Shown piece after piece: positions 11,122 to 20,245 of a stretch of DNA of 64,000 bases; within the stretch, counting starts at the first letter, position 1, and every line of letters starts with the position of its first letter. Below the pieces are notes generated by a model. The model was not told the DNA's origin, searched no databases, and saw only the letters and a list, made by a program, of their open reading frames with translations. Origin of the DNA: an uncultured Bacteroidia bacterium (GTDB taxonomy: Bacteria; Bacteroidota; Bacteroidia; Bacteroidales; UBA932). The stretch is from assembly GCA_902766255.1 (NCBI GenBank), contig CACXCS010000048.1:17129-81128 (forward strand), given 5' to 3'. The translations under genes and the position numbers were made by a program.

Positions 11122-13676
11122 TTAACAAGAGGGAAATCCTGGCGGTGCGGAAGGGCCGGGTTGTTGGCATACATACGGATGCCAACCTGGTACATACCGG
11201 TACGGTCAGGCTCCACGGTAACGGCGTAACGGGCTATGCCGTCGTGGTATTCAACCATCTTGTACTGAATGATTTCCTGAATGTGAAGGGCGCCCTTTGC
11301 GTCGGAGGTTGCAAGGAGCATCTCCACTCCGATATCGGAGGGTTTCAGGCGGCCGAGATCCAGTTCAACCTCGCCGTTGATGGGGTCATGCTTGGACACC
11401 ACGTACGATGCATCGGGCTGCTGGCAGGATACCACGCGGATATTGTTCCACTCGGAAAGCACCTTTTGCTTCCATGCTGCAATATAACGGGCAACTGCAT
11501 TGCCGTTCTCCGTGAGCTTCCCGTAACGGGCGGCCTGCGGATAATAGTACTGGTTGCAGTAGTCGGTAAGCATGCGGTTGGTGGTGAAGTTGCTGGCCAC
11601 CCTGGCTATGGTGTTCTTGATGTATCCTACCCACTCCTTCGAGAGGCGGGTGCGATCGTTGAAATTATAGTAAGCCGGGGCGATCTCGTTTTCAATGGTA
11701 GCATAGATGGTGGCGGCATCGAGCTCGTTCTGATAATGCTGGTCGTCGTAGGTGCGCTCCTGAGGCAGGGCCCAGCCGGCATCCTCCTGATAGCCCTCAA
11801 CCCACCATCCGTCGAGCACCGAGAAGTGCATGACGCCGTTCATGGCGGCCTTTTCGCCGGAGGTACCGGAGGCTTCGAGGGGACGGGTAGGGTTGTTGAG
11901 CCACACGTCTACGCCCTGCACAAGGCGCTTTGCCAGACGGATATCGTATCCGGGCACGAAAATAATCTTGCCCAGGAAGCGGTCCTGCTTGGAGATGTCG
12001 ATGATCTGCTTTATGAGGTCCTGGCCGGCGCTGTCGGCGGGATGAGCCTTGCCGGCGAACACGAACTGCACGGGACGCTCGGGATTGTTGACTATGGCAT
12101 CGAGCCTGTCCAGGTCGCTGAACAGAAGGGTGGCACGCTTGTAGGTGGCAAAACGGCGGGCAAAGCCGATTGTGAGCACGTCGGGACGGAAGGTCTCGCT
12201 GATCTTGACTATCTGAGTGGGCGTATAATGGCTGCACAAAGTAGGGTCGGAGATGCGCTCAGTTACGGTTTTAACCAGCTCGGCCTTAAGGAGTTTACGG
12301 ACCTGCCAAATCTCGTCGTCGGGCACTTTGTAGATGCGGTCGAAGCAGTTCTTGTCGTAGTGACCGGTACGGAACTCGGGGCCGAACACTTTGTAATGCA
12401 CCGCCTTCCAGTCCCTTGCCGCCCATGTGGCATAGTGCACTCCGTTGGTGACGTAGCTGATATGCAGCTCCTCGGGGAGATAGCCCTTGTACATATCTTT
12501 GAATATGTCCTGGCTTACCTTGCCGTGAAGCATGGACACGCCGTTGACATTCTGGCTCAGGTTGGCTGCAAGGACGCTCATGCTGAACTTCTCTTCGGGA
12601 TTCTCGGGGTGTATCTTTCCGAGCGAAAGCATTGTGTCCCAAGATATTCCAAATCGTCCGGGGTAATGTCCAAGGTACCTGGACAGGAGATCCTCGGTAA
12701 AGGAATCATGTCCGGCGGGCACAGGAGTGTGGGTGGTGAAGAGGCCGCTCGCGCGGATAAGCTCCAGGGACTCGTTGAAATCGAGGTGGTGGTCCTGCAT
12801 GTATTCGCGCAGACGCTCAAGGCCGGCAAATGCGGCGTGGCCCTCGTTCAAATGATATATAGTCGGATTAAGCCCAAGCTCACGCAGGGCCCTTACGCCG
12901 CCGATACCGAGCAGGATTTCCTGCTTGAGGCGGTTCTCCCAGTCTCCTCCGTAGAGCTGATGTGTAACCTGGCGGTCTTCGGGGGCATTGGCCTCGAAGT
13001 CGGTATCCAGCAGGTACAGGTCGGTGCGACCGACGGCTACCTTCCAGATACGGGCGGTCATATCACGGCCGGGCATGGCCATTCTGACGGTACGCCAGTT
13101 GCCGTTGTCATCAAGCACCGGCTCTGCGGGAATCTTTAGGAAGTCCTGGGCATTGTATTCGGCCACCTGGTTGCCCTGAGGGGTAATGCGCTGGGTAAAA
13201 TAGCCGTAACGGTACAGAAGCCCTACGGCCACCATGTTGACATTCATGTCGGACGACTCCTTAAGGTAGTCGCCGGCAAGTATGCCCAGGCCTCCGGAGT
13301 AAATCTTGAGCGAGGTCTCAAGACCGTATTCCATACAGAAATATGCTATGGAAGGGTCTTTGCGCTTGCTCTTCATGGCCATATAACGGTTGAAATCGTC
13401 CATTACCGCACCAAGGCGGGACAGGAACGATACATCCTTGGCCAACTCGTTATACCTTTTGAGGCTCACATTATCCAGTATGGCCATAGGATTGTGGCCG
13501 GAAGTGTGCCAAATATCTGCATCGATGGAACGGAACAGGAGTTTGGCATCCTCGTTCCAACACCACCAGAGGTTTTTACAAAGGGTCTCAAGCCCTGTTA
13601 ATTCTTCCGGCAAGTGGCGGGTCACCATCACGGATTTCCACGCCGGATCTCCTACATCAAATCTGTTATTCTGCAT
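11112..13676 (-). CDS. glgP: Alpha-glucan (glycogen) phosphorylase, GT35
   Basis: 854 residues. The short N-terminal form resembles the Thermotoga-type alpha-glucan phosphorylases (LPEELTGLETLCKNLWWCWN). The substrate region has YHLNEGHAAFAGLERL and FTTHTPVPAGHDSF; the pyridoxal-phosphate site EASGTSGEKAAMNG and DGWWVEGY lie near residue 620-650. It releases glucose-1-phosphate from alpha-1,4-glucan ends. It overlaps the GH57 gene by 11 bases and ribF by ten. Together with the debranching enzyme it forms the degradative arm of the operon. Confidence 0.96.
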   Translation of the reverse strand: MQNNRFDVGDPAWKSVMVTRHLPEELTGLETLCKNLWWCWNEDAKLLFRSIDADIWHTSGHNPMAILDNVSLKRYNELAKDVSFLSRLGAVMDDFNRYMAMKSKRKDPSIAYFCMEYGLETSLKIYSGGLGILAGDYLKESSDMNVNMVAVGLLYRYGYFTQRITPQGNQVAEYNAQDFLKIPAEPVLDDNGNWRTVRMAMPGRDMTARIWKVAVGRTDLYLLDTDFEANAPEDRQVTHQLYGGDWENRLKQEILLGIGGVRALRELGLNPTIYHLNEGHAAFAGLERLREYMQDHHLDFNESLELIRASGLFTTHTPVPAGHDSFTEDLLSRYLGHYPGRFGISWDTMLSLGKIHPENPEEKFSMSVLAANLSQNVNGVSMLHGKVSQDIFKDMYKGYLPEELHISYVTNGVHYATWAARDWKAVHYKVFGPEFRTGHYDKNCFDRIYKVPDDEIWQVRKLLKAELVKTVTERISDPTLCSHYTPTQIVKISETFRPDVLTIGFARRFATYKRATLLFSDLDRLDAIVNNPERPVQFVFAGKAHPADSAGQDLIKQIIDISKQDRFLGKIIFVPGYDIRLAKRLVQGVDVWLNNPTRPLEASGTSGEKAAMNGVMHFSVLDGWWVEGYQEDAGWALPQERTYDDQHYQNELDAATIYATIENEIAPAYYNFNDRTRLSKEWVGYIKNTIARVASNFTTNRMLTDYCNQYYYPQAARYGKLTENGNAVARYIAAWKQKVLSEWNNIRVVSCQQPDASYVVSKHDPINGEVELDLGRLKPSDIGVEMLLATSDAKGALHIQEIIQYKMVEYHDGIARYAVTVEPDRTGMYQVGIRMYANNPALPHRQDFPLVKWL

Positions 13677-14847
13677 TTTTTACTCTGATAATGAAATCGC
13701 TGAGGACGTTCATGTAGTTGATGAACGCCTCGTAAGGGGTGGCGTAGGGGCTGAAGCGCTTGTGGACCTCGCCGTCGGAGAAAAACTTGGTGCACATGTA
13801 GTACAGATGGTCGCTCTCCTGGAGATGGCCGAAGTCGGCCCAGAGCTCGGGATCGCCTATGAGGGCGAGCTTTTCGGTGAGGCGGTACAGCTTGTTGTAT
13901 GCCTCCTGCTGGAGCTCATTGCCGAGCCATGCGCTCAGGTCCCTTTCTTCGTCGGCCCATGAAATAGGATCGGGCACGCTCAGGGACGCTACGGGTTTAA
14001 TATTCTTTGTGGCCTGCGAAGGGGTTACGAAGTCGAAGCCTGCTGCAAGCGCCTGCGCGGGCAGTGCGCCCATAAAATCAAAGATGCCGCTCTCGGCCTT
14101 CTGGTGCTCGCCAAAGGTTTCGTAATCCATGAAGAGGTTGACGATGTCGCCCTCTGCCTCCTGCAGCCAGCCGACGAACTTCTCGGCGGTGAGGGGCCAC
14201 TCGTTCCAGCCCTTGTCCGAGAAGCGGAAGGCAAGGTCGTCGCTGAGGCCGTAGTTGCGGAGAAGCAGCTTGAGCTTCGGCTGCGACTCTGCGGTGTATA
14301 CGAAATCGGGGCTCTGCCAGCCCATTATGTGACGTGCACCCTCGGTGAGCATGGTTTTGAAGCCAAGGTCGTACACCTGGCGGGCTATGTCGTCGGAATA
14401 GATGAGCTCGGTATTGCGGAAGGCTGTGGGAGTGACTCCAAGGGTGTCCTGGATGTGCTTCTTGTGCTTCTCTACCTGATGCAGGAACTCCGACGGCGAA
14501 GCCAGGGAGGCAAGCGAGTGGTAGTAGGTTTCGCACAGGAATTCCACGCTGCCGGTAGCAGCCAGCTTGCGGAAACTCTCCAGCACCTCGGGAGCGTAGC
14601 GGTCAAACTGCTCAAGCGCCGAACCAGAGATTGAAAAAGCCAGTTTAAACTTGCCTTTGCTGGCTTTAATGGCCTGCAGAAGGAGCTCGTTCATAGGGAG
14701 ATAACACTTCTGGGCCACTCTTTTTAGGATGGTGCGGTTGGCAAAGTCGTCGTAGTAGTGTGAGTCCTTGCCTATATCGAAGAAACGATACTGACGGAGC
14801 CTGGTGGGCTGATGGACCTGGAAGTACAGGCAGATTGACTTTTTCAT
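13666..14847 (-). CDS. GH57 family alpha-amylase/glucanotransferase-like enzyme
   Basis: 393 residues from ATG 14847 (MKKSICLYFQVHQPTRLR). The ATGA overlap with the upstream synthase supports this start over the one 48 bases earlier. GH57 signature regions are visible: FQVHQP at the N-terminus, FRNTELIYSD carrying the likely nucleophile Glu, and FMDYETFGEHQ carrying the likely acid Asp. GH57 enzymes hydrolyse or transfer alpha-1,4-glucan segments. The conserved association with a GT4 synthase and an archaeal-type debranching enzyme in Bacteroidota suggests a role in intracellular glycogen processing. It has no signal peptide, consistent with a cytoplasmic site. Confidence 0.9.
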   Translation of the reverse strand: MKKSICLYFQVHQPTRLRQYRFFDIGKDSHYYDDFANRTILKRVAQKCYLPMNELLLQAIKASKGKFKLAFSISGSALEQFDRYAPEVLESFRKLAATGSVEFLCETYYHSLASLASPSEFLHQVEKHKKHIQDTLGVTPTAFRNTELIYSDDIARQVYDLGFKTMLTEGARHIMGWQSPDFVYTAESQPKLKLLLRNYGLSDDLAFRFSDKGWNEWPLTAEKFVGWLQEAEGDIVNLFMDYETFGEHQKAESGIFDFMGALPAQALAAGFDFVTPSQATKNIKPVASLSVPDPISWADEERDLSAWLGNELQQEAYNKLYRLTEKLALIGDPELWADFGHLQESDHLYYMCTKFFSDGEVHKRFSPYATPYEAFINYMNVLSDFIIRVKNAE

Positions 14848-16130
14848 AACAGTGATTCGTATACTTTTTTCAATTTGGCGGTTGCGCCGTTCCACTTTAA
14901 TTCATTGACCTCGTCGAAGCCCTGCTTGGACGCAAATTCTGCAAGGGCGGGATAACTAACGAGGGCGTAAATGTCGTCGGCCAGGGCGTCCACATCCCAG
15001 AAGTCCACCTTGAGGGCGTACTTGAGGACCTCGGCTGCGCCTGACTGATGAGAGATAATGGAAGGAACCCCCGTGCGCATGGCCTCAAGGGGAGAAATAC
15101 CGAAAGGCTCGGACACGGACGGCATGATGTACACATCAGAAAGGGCGAACATCTTCTGGACGTCAACTCCACGGAGGAAGCCCGTAAAGTGGAAGCGGTC
15201 GGCGATTCCGAGCCTTGCCACCTGCTTGATGGCACGGTTCATCATATCGCCGCTGCCGGCCATCACGAAACGTACTCCCTTTGTGCGCTTGAGCACCTTG
15301 GCGGCAGCGTCGATGAAGTACTCGGGTCCCTTCTGGAAGGTGATACGGCCAAGGAAGGTCACCACTTTGTCTTTGATGCCGCGTTCGACCTCGATGTTCT
15401 CGCGGCCGCTGAAATCCACGGCGTTATGTACTGTGACTACCTTGGCGGGGTCGATGCCGTACTTGTTGATGACTATGCCGCGGGTGAGGTCGCTTACGGT
15501 GACCACGCGGTCGGCGGCCATCATGCCCCTCTTTTCGATATCCAGCACGCGGCTGTCCATGTGCTTTTCGTCGCCGCGGTCATAGGACGTGGCGTGAACA
15601 TGCACGACCAGCGGTTTGCCGGTAAGTTCCTTGGCTGCTATGCCGGCCAGATATGTGAGCCAGTCGTGGGCATGGATGACATCGAATTCATCTTTGTGCT
15701 GCATGGCGATTGTACCGCCTACCTGAGCGTAGCGGGACACCTCCTCCATGAGGTCGGCGCCGTACTTGCCCGAGAACTTGAACTTCTGGCCGAAGCCCAC
15801 GGTGGTCTGCGTCCGGCCCTCGGCCTTCATCTTCTCGATGGCGGCGAAATACTCGTCAGGGTCAACGTAGGGCACTATGTTGGAGTCCACGTAGAAGAAT
15901 TTCACCTTGTTGATGAACTCTTCAACTGTACTGCTGACGTTCTGGACCGCTACGTCGCTGGCGTTAAGTATGGTGGTGGCGCTCTGGTCCTCGTCACCGG
16001 AGGCGTTGGGCATTACGAAGAGGGTCTTGACTCCATTGTGGGCCAGGCCCTTGACTATGCCCTCGCAGGCAGTACCCAGACCGCCTGCAATGTGGGGAGG
16101 AAACTCCCATCCGAACATCAAAACTGTCAT
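14844..16130 (-). CDS. GT4-type glycosyltransferase, probable glycogen synthase
   Basis: 428 residues. The N-terminal MTVLMFGWEFPPHIAGGLG is the typical Gly-rich loop of glycogen/starch synthases. HAHDWLTYLAG and a C-terminal GT4 nucleotide-sugar site with SEPFGISPLEAMRTG (E-x7-E pattern) follow. It should transfer glucose from a nucleotide sugar to glycogen ends. Sequence layout is of the GT4/Pyrococcus-like class rather than classical GlgA, and no glgC is nearby, so the donor (UDP- or ADP-glucose) is uncertain. It lies two bases downstream of the debranching gene and overlaps the GH57 start by four bases. Confidence 0.88.
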   Translation of the reverse strand: MTVLMFGWEFPPHIAGGLGTACEGIVKGLAHNGVKTLFVMPNASGDEDQSATTILNASDVAVQNVSSTVEEFINKVKFFYVDSNIVPYVDPDEYFAAIEKMKAEGRTQTTVGFGQKFKFSGKYGADLMEEVSRYAQVGGTIAMQHKDEFDVIHAHDWLTYLAGIAAKELTGKPLVVHVHATSYDRGDEKHMDSRVLDIEKRGMMAADRVVTVSDLTRGIVINKYGIDPAKVVTVHNAVDFSGRENIEVERGIKDKVVTFLGRITFQKGPEYFIDAAAKVLKRTKGVRFVMAGSGDMMNRAIKQVARLGIADRFHFTGFLRGVDVQKMFALSDVYIMPSVSEPFGISPLEAMRTGVPSIISHQSGAAEVLKYALKVDFWDVDALADDIYALVSYPALAEFASKQGFDEVNELKWNGATAKLKKVYESLL

Positions 16131-16132
16131 TG

Positions 16133-18070
16133 CTATGCCTCCTTGTTATTTTCGATCATATCGCTGACTGCAAGCAAGGCCGCCGTGCTGAGCGCGGACG
16201 AGATGACGCCGTGGGGCTCATGGGGCGGATCGCCGTCGTAGAGCTCCGAGAAGGCGCCTACGCCGTGCTTGCTGAGGTCGGCCCAGAAGCCCTCGATGAG
16301 CCATTCGGCACGCTTGAGGAACGAGGGGCCTTTGACCTTGAAACTCATTTCTATATAAGGTTCCAGAAGGAACGGACGGGTGCATCCCTGATGATAGGCA
16401 AGGTCCCTTTCGATCTGGGAGCCCTCGTAGACACCTTTGTACTTGGGGTCGCGGGGGGACAGGGTGCGGATGCCGCGGGACGTAACGAGTTCGTTGTCGA
16501 TAATCCTGAGCACCTCGGGGAACATTTCCTCGTCCAGCGGGGAGTACTTCACCCAGATGGCGTAAAGCTGGTTGGGACGGGTATCCATGTTGCGGCCGGA
16601 GGCGTCGACATAGTCGGCAAGGCGGCCCGAAGCAGGGTCGATGAAGACGTCTTTGAAACTGGCGCGTACCATCTCGCACACGGGAGCCCAGCGGCTGTTG
16701 AAAGCGCTGTTCTTCAGGCCGTAACGGGACTCCATATCCAGTGCGAAGCATATGGCGTTGTACCAGAAGGCGTTGGTTTCGATCTGGTAGCCGGCCCTTT
16801 CGGTAAGGGCCCTGCCGCCCACATAGGCGTTCATCCAGCTCAGGGCTACGCCGTCGACCTGGGCCCACAACAGGCCGTTGGGATGCATGGCCACCTCTTT
16901 GCGGCGCCCGGGAAGGTAGCTGTCGAGTATCATCTTTATGGTGGCGCCGTATTTCTTCCATACCTTGGAAGGATCTGCACCCCAGTCAATGTATTGCTGG
17001 AGCGTAACTGCCATGTACAGAGGCGATTCCACCTGGGTTGTGCGCACCGTCAGGCGCTCCTGCTCGGCGGCGATGAGGTTGTCCAGTATCTCCTCGAACA
17101 GTGCGGGGTTGGAAAGGCCGTGCAGCGTGAGGCCGGGAAGGGCGATCAGCGTTTCCCTAAGAAGGCCGGTCTTCAGCCAGCTGAGGCCGGCGTTGATCAT
17201 GGCCACTCCGTTGTGACGGGTTATGAGCCAGTCGGCGCAGCAGCGCAGCTGGTCCCTGTAACCGGTAACCTCGGGGAGCTTGGACTGATAGGAATTGAAC
17301 TGGCGCTTGATCTGGGTGGGGTTTATTTCCACAGTGGCAGCCGACAACACAACCGATCCTCCCTGCGAGAGCTTCATGCTGAAGACACCGGGAGTGAAAA
17401 GGTCCTCGGTGCAGTCGAAGCCTCGGCGGTACTCGTCGGAATAGGTGATGCGGTTGTTCCAGCAGGGAAGATATTTCCACTCGGCCTTGGAGTCGCTCAA
17501 CTGAAGATTAAGATCGGGGAAATTGGGATACATCCTGAACGAAACTCCGCCGGGAACCTCCTGATAGGAGGTATTGGCCTGGTCGTTCTGCGATGTCAGG
17601 GCGTGGGCGCTGCGGAAAGCCAGGAAAGGCTTGACAAGCAGCGTCACGGGTGCGGGCGACTCGAGCAGCTCGTATTTGACCAGCACCTGGTCTTTGTCGG
17701 GGGCGAGGATGAGACTCTTGCGGAAGAGTACCTCACCCACCTTGCAGGTGATGGAGGGCATGGGGTCCTCGGCGAAGTCCACCACGTACTTGTGTCCGCG
17801 GGGCTCGTAAATGTCGCCGTAGCAATGGATTCCGAGATTGAATCGCTTGCCTCTCACGATGATGCTTTCGTCCAGGGCGGACAAGAGCACGTAGTGGTCG
17901 CCGCCGAAGCGGTCGAGGGTGACGGCAAGCAGGCCGTGGTAACGGCGGGTGTTGCAGCCCACGATGGACGTGTTGCTGTACGCCCCCGTCTTGTTGGCGC
18001 AGATAATCTCGCGCTTGAGGGAATAGGCCAGGTTGACCAGCTCGTTTTTGTTAAACTTCAAGAATGCCAT
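16133..18070 (-). CDS. Glycogen debranching enzyme (amylo-alpha-1,6-glucosidase family)
   Basis: 645 residues from ATG 18070 (MAFLKFNKNELVNLAYSLKRE). The in-frame TTG at 18079 is rejected because it would overlap the end of glgB and the ATG fits the family. The N-terminal beta domain has NTRRYHGLLAV and DRFGGDHYVLLSALDE. The C-terminal (alpha/alpha)6 barrel has NAGLSWLKTGLLRET, DGVALSWMNAYVGGR and YHQGCTRPFLLEP. The enzyme removes alpha-1,6 branch stubs so that the phosphorylase can continue. It is cytoplasmic and sits between glgB and the synthase in a contiguous operon with one- to two-base gaps. Confidence 0.92.
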   Translation of the reverse strand: MAFLKFNKNELVNLAYSLKREIICANKTGAYSNTSIVGCNTRRYHGLLAVTLDRFGGDHYVLLSALDESIIVRGKRFNLGIHCYGDIYEPRGHKYVVDFAEDPMPSITCKVGEVLFRKSLILAPDKDQVLVKYELLESPAPVTLLVKPFLAFRSAHALTSQNDQANTSYQEVPGGVSFRMYPNFPDLNLQLSDSKAEWKYLPCWNNRITYSDEYRRGFDCTEDLFTPGVFSMKLSQGGSVVLSAATVEINPTQIKRQFNSYQSKLPEVTGYRDQLRCCADWLITRHNGVAMINAGLSWLKTGLLRETLIALPGLTLHGLSNPALFEEILDNLIAAEQERLTVRTTQVESPLYMAVTLQQYIDWGADPSKVWKKYGATIKMILDSYLPGRRKEVAMHPNGLLWAQVDGVALSWMNAYVGGRALTERAGYQIETNAFWYNAICFALDMESRYGLKNSAFNSRWAPVCEMVRASFKDVFIDPASGRLADYVDASGRNMDTRPNQLYAIWVKYSPLDEEMFPEVLRIIDNELVTSRGIRTLSPRDPKYKGVYEGSQIERDLAYHQGCTRPFLLEPYIEMSFKVKGPSFLKRAEWLIEGFWADLSKHGVGAFSELYDGDPPHEPHGVISSALSTAALLAVSDMIENNKEA

Positions 18071-18071
18071 A

Positions 18072-20066
18072 TTAAACAATCTTTTTCAATACTATGGCGC
18101 ACCTGCTGGGCAGGTACAGATAAAGCGTGTGGTCGTAGGACTGATTGCCGTTGGGCGAGCGTTCCGGCACAGAAATGTGGGTCTCAGCTTGCTCCAGGCG
18201 GCCGAATCCCCCGAAACGGGGCTCGTCCGAATCGAACACTTTGGCGAATTTGCCCGCCGGAGCAGAGAATCCATAATCCTGGAAAGAGCCCTGCGGGTTG
18301 AAATTCAGCGCAAAGATACAGTTTTCCCTACTGAAAATCAAGATTTTCTTTTCTTCGTCGGCAACCAGCAGCTCGGGAGCGCCCCGCAGCACTTTCTGCT
18401 TCTTTAAGAACTGCACCATGCAGGCGTCGAATTCCTCAAGACCGTGGAAACGAAGAGAGGGGTCGTCGGCTATGGACCAGAGGCGCCGCGCGTGCTTGTA
18501 CGACCAGCCGTTGCCCTCGCGCGGAAAGTCTATCCACTCGGGGTGACCGAACTCGTTGCCCATGAAGTCGAGGTATCCTCCGCCGCATGTTGCCGCGGTC
18601 ACGAGGCGAATAAGTTTGTGAAGCGCAACTCCCCTGTCCACTATGGGATTGGGCTGGTCCTTGCGCATGCTGAAGTACATTTCCTTGTCAATGAGCCGGA
18701 AGATTATGGTTTTGTCGCCCACGAGCGCCTGGTCGTGGCACTCGGCGTAGCTGATGGTGCTTTCATCGGCGCGTTTGTTGGTAAGCTCCCACCATATTCC
18801 GCCCATGCTCCACTGTTCGTCGGAGAGCTCCTTTATCCACTTTATCCAATGGTCGGCTATGCCCATGGCCATGCGGAAGTCGAAACCCACTCCGCCGGCG
18901 GCGAACGGAGCGGCGAGACCTGCCATTCCAGACACGTCCTCGGCTATCGTAAGTGCCTTTGGATTAAGCTCATGAATGAGCAGGTTGGCAAGGCCGAGGT
19001 AGCTGACGGCGTTCTCGTCCACCCCCTCGTTGAAATACAGGGCATAATCGCCGAAATCGGCGCCCAGGCCGTGATTCCAGTACAGCATGCTGGTGACTCC
19101 GTCAAAGCGGAAACCGTCCAGGTGGTACTCCTGCATCCAGTACTTGCAGTTGGACAGCAGGAAATACTTCACCTCATCTTTCCCGTAATCGAAGCAGCGT
19201 GTGCCCCAGGCAGGGTGGTGGCCCGCCGGGCCCTTGTAAAAGTAGAGCGATTCGTCGCCGTCCAGGCGGCCAAGGCCTTCGGCCTCGTTGCCCACAGCGT
19301 GCGAGTGGACAATATCCATGATAACGGCAATGCCGGCGACGTGCGCTTCATCTACCAGGCGCTTGAACTCCTCGGGCGTGCCGAAGCGGGAGCTCAGGGC
19401 GAAGAAGCTCGACACCTGATAACCGAATGATCCGTAATAGGGATGCTCCTGCAGGGCCATTATCTGCAGAACGTCATACCCCAGGCGCTTGACGCGGGGC
19501 AGCACGTCGCGGCGGAAGTCCTCGAAACTCGCCACCCCTTCCTTCTCTCCGCTCATGCCTATGTGGCATTCGTAGATGAATGGATGGGGGCGCTTGCCGG
19601 GGGCGCGGTGCTTCCATTCATAGGGCTGGGGATCCCACACCTGGGCGCTGAACACCTTGGTGTCGGGGTCCTGGACAACGCGGGTGGCGTAGGCAGGGAT
19701 GCGCTCACCGCCGCCGCCGGGCCACTCTACCCAAAGTTTGTAAAGTGCTCCGTGTGAAAGGAACATCTCCGGCAGGCGAAGTTCCCAATTGCCTGAGCCA
19801 ACGGGACTTAACGCGTAATCGGGAGTGCGCTTCCAGTTGTTGAAATCCCCTATCAGATAGATACGGCTGGCATTAGGGGCCCACTCGCGGATGACCCATC
19901 CCCGGGCATCTTTGTGGAGGCCGTAATAAAGATGATTGTTGGCAGCGTCGGACAAAGGCTTGTCGCCGGCGAGCTTGCGCTTGTCGGCCAGAATACGTGC
20001 ATGGCGGGCCTCGATTGCAGCTTTGTACGGCTCAAGCCAGGGGTCGGTTTGATAGATCTTTTTCAT
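18072..20066 (-). CDS. glgB: 1,4-alpha-glucan branching enzyme, GH13
   Basis: 664 residues. The N-terminal CBM48-like domain has GWVIREWAPNASRIYLIGDFN. The catalytic GH13 barrel has DIVHSHAVGN, DGFRFDGVTSMLYWNHG (nucleophile Asp), LTIAEDVSGM (acid/base Glu) and YAECHDQALVGDKT (transition-state His-Asp). It introduces alpha-1,6 branches in glycogen. The eukaryote-like short N-terminus is common in Bacteroidota. The ATG overlaps the xseB stop (ATGA), so glycogen genes are coupled to the exonuclease VII genes. Confidence 0.95.
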   Translation of the reverse strand: MKKIYQTDPWLEPYKAAIEARHARILADKRKLAGDKPLSDAANNHLYYGLHKDARGWVIREWAPNASRIYLIGDFNNWKRTPDYALSPVGSGNWELRLPEMFLSHGALYKLWVEWPGGGGERIPAYATRVVQDPDTKVFSAQVWDPQPYEWKHRAPGKRPHPFIYECHIGMSGEKEGVASFEDFRRDVLPRVKRLGYDVLQIMALQEHPYYGSFGYQVSSFFALSSRFGTPEEFKRLVDEAHVAGIAVIMDIVHSHAVGNEAEGLGRLDGDESLYFYKGPAGHHPAWGTRCFDYGKDEVKYFLLSNCKYWMQEYHLDGFRFDGVTSMLYWNHGLGADFGDYALYFNEGVDENAVSYLGLANLLIHELNPKALTIAEDVSGMAGLAAPFAAGGVGFDFRMAMGIADHWIKWIKELSDEQWSMGGIWWELTNKRADESTISYAECHDQALVGDKTIIFRLIDKEMYFSMRKDQPNPIVDRGVALHKLIRLVTAATCGGGYLDFMGNEFGHPEWIDFPREGNGWSYKHARRLWSIADDPSLRFHGLEEFDACMVQFLKKQKVLRGAPELLVADEEKKILIFSRENCIFALNFNPQGSFQDYGFSAPAGKFAKVFDSDEPRFGGFGRLEQAETHISVPERSPNGNQSYDHTLYLYLPSRCAIVLKKIV

Positions 20067-20245
20067 TGTCCCATCTGTTCTACTTTACTGCGTGCCGAGC
20101 GAAGATATTCGCGGCACTGCTTGATAAGCTCCTCGGAGCGGTTAATATAGGTGTCGATGTCGTTGAGTCCCGTCTGCGGATCCTCAACTTTGGCCGCAAT
20201 GGCCTCGAGCTCGGCCAGGGCAGCATTATAGTCAAATTTTTCCAT
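20063..20245 (-). CDS. xseB: Exodeoxyribonuclease VII small subunit
   Basis: 60 residues, the normal size for XseB: FDYNAALAELEAIAAKVEDP, then the conserved ELIKQCREYLRSARSKVE helix. Several small subunits wrap the large subunit to form the exonuclease that degrades single-stranded DNA. It overlaps xseA by 14 bases and glgB by four. Confidence 0.93.
   Translation of the reverse strand: MEKFDYNAALAELEAIAAKVEDPQTGLNDIDTYINRSEELIKQCREYLRSARSKVEQMGQ

Noticed and set aside
11145-13139. 664-codon open frame antisense to glgP
   Set aside because: Shadow of the phosphorylase frame; no family motifs and no promoter.
16130-18301. 723-codon open frame antisense to the debranching enzyme
   Set aside because: Shadow frame; the debranching enzyme on the minus strand has clear motifs and operon context.
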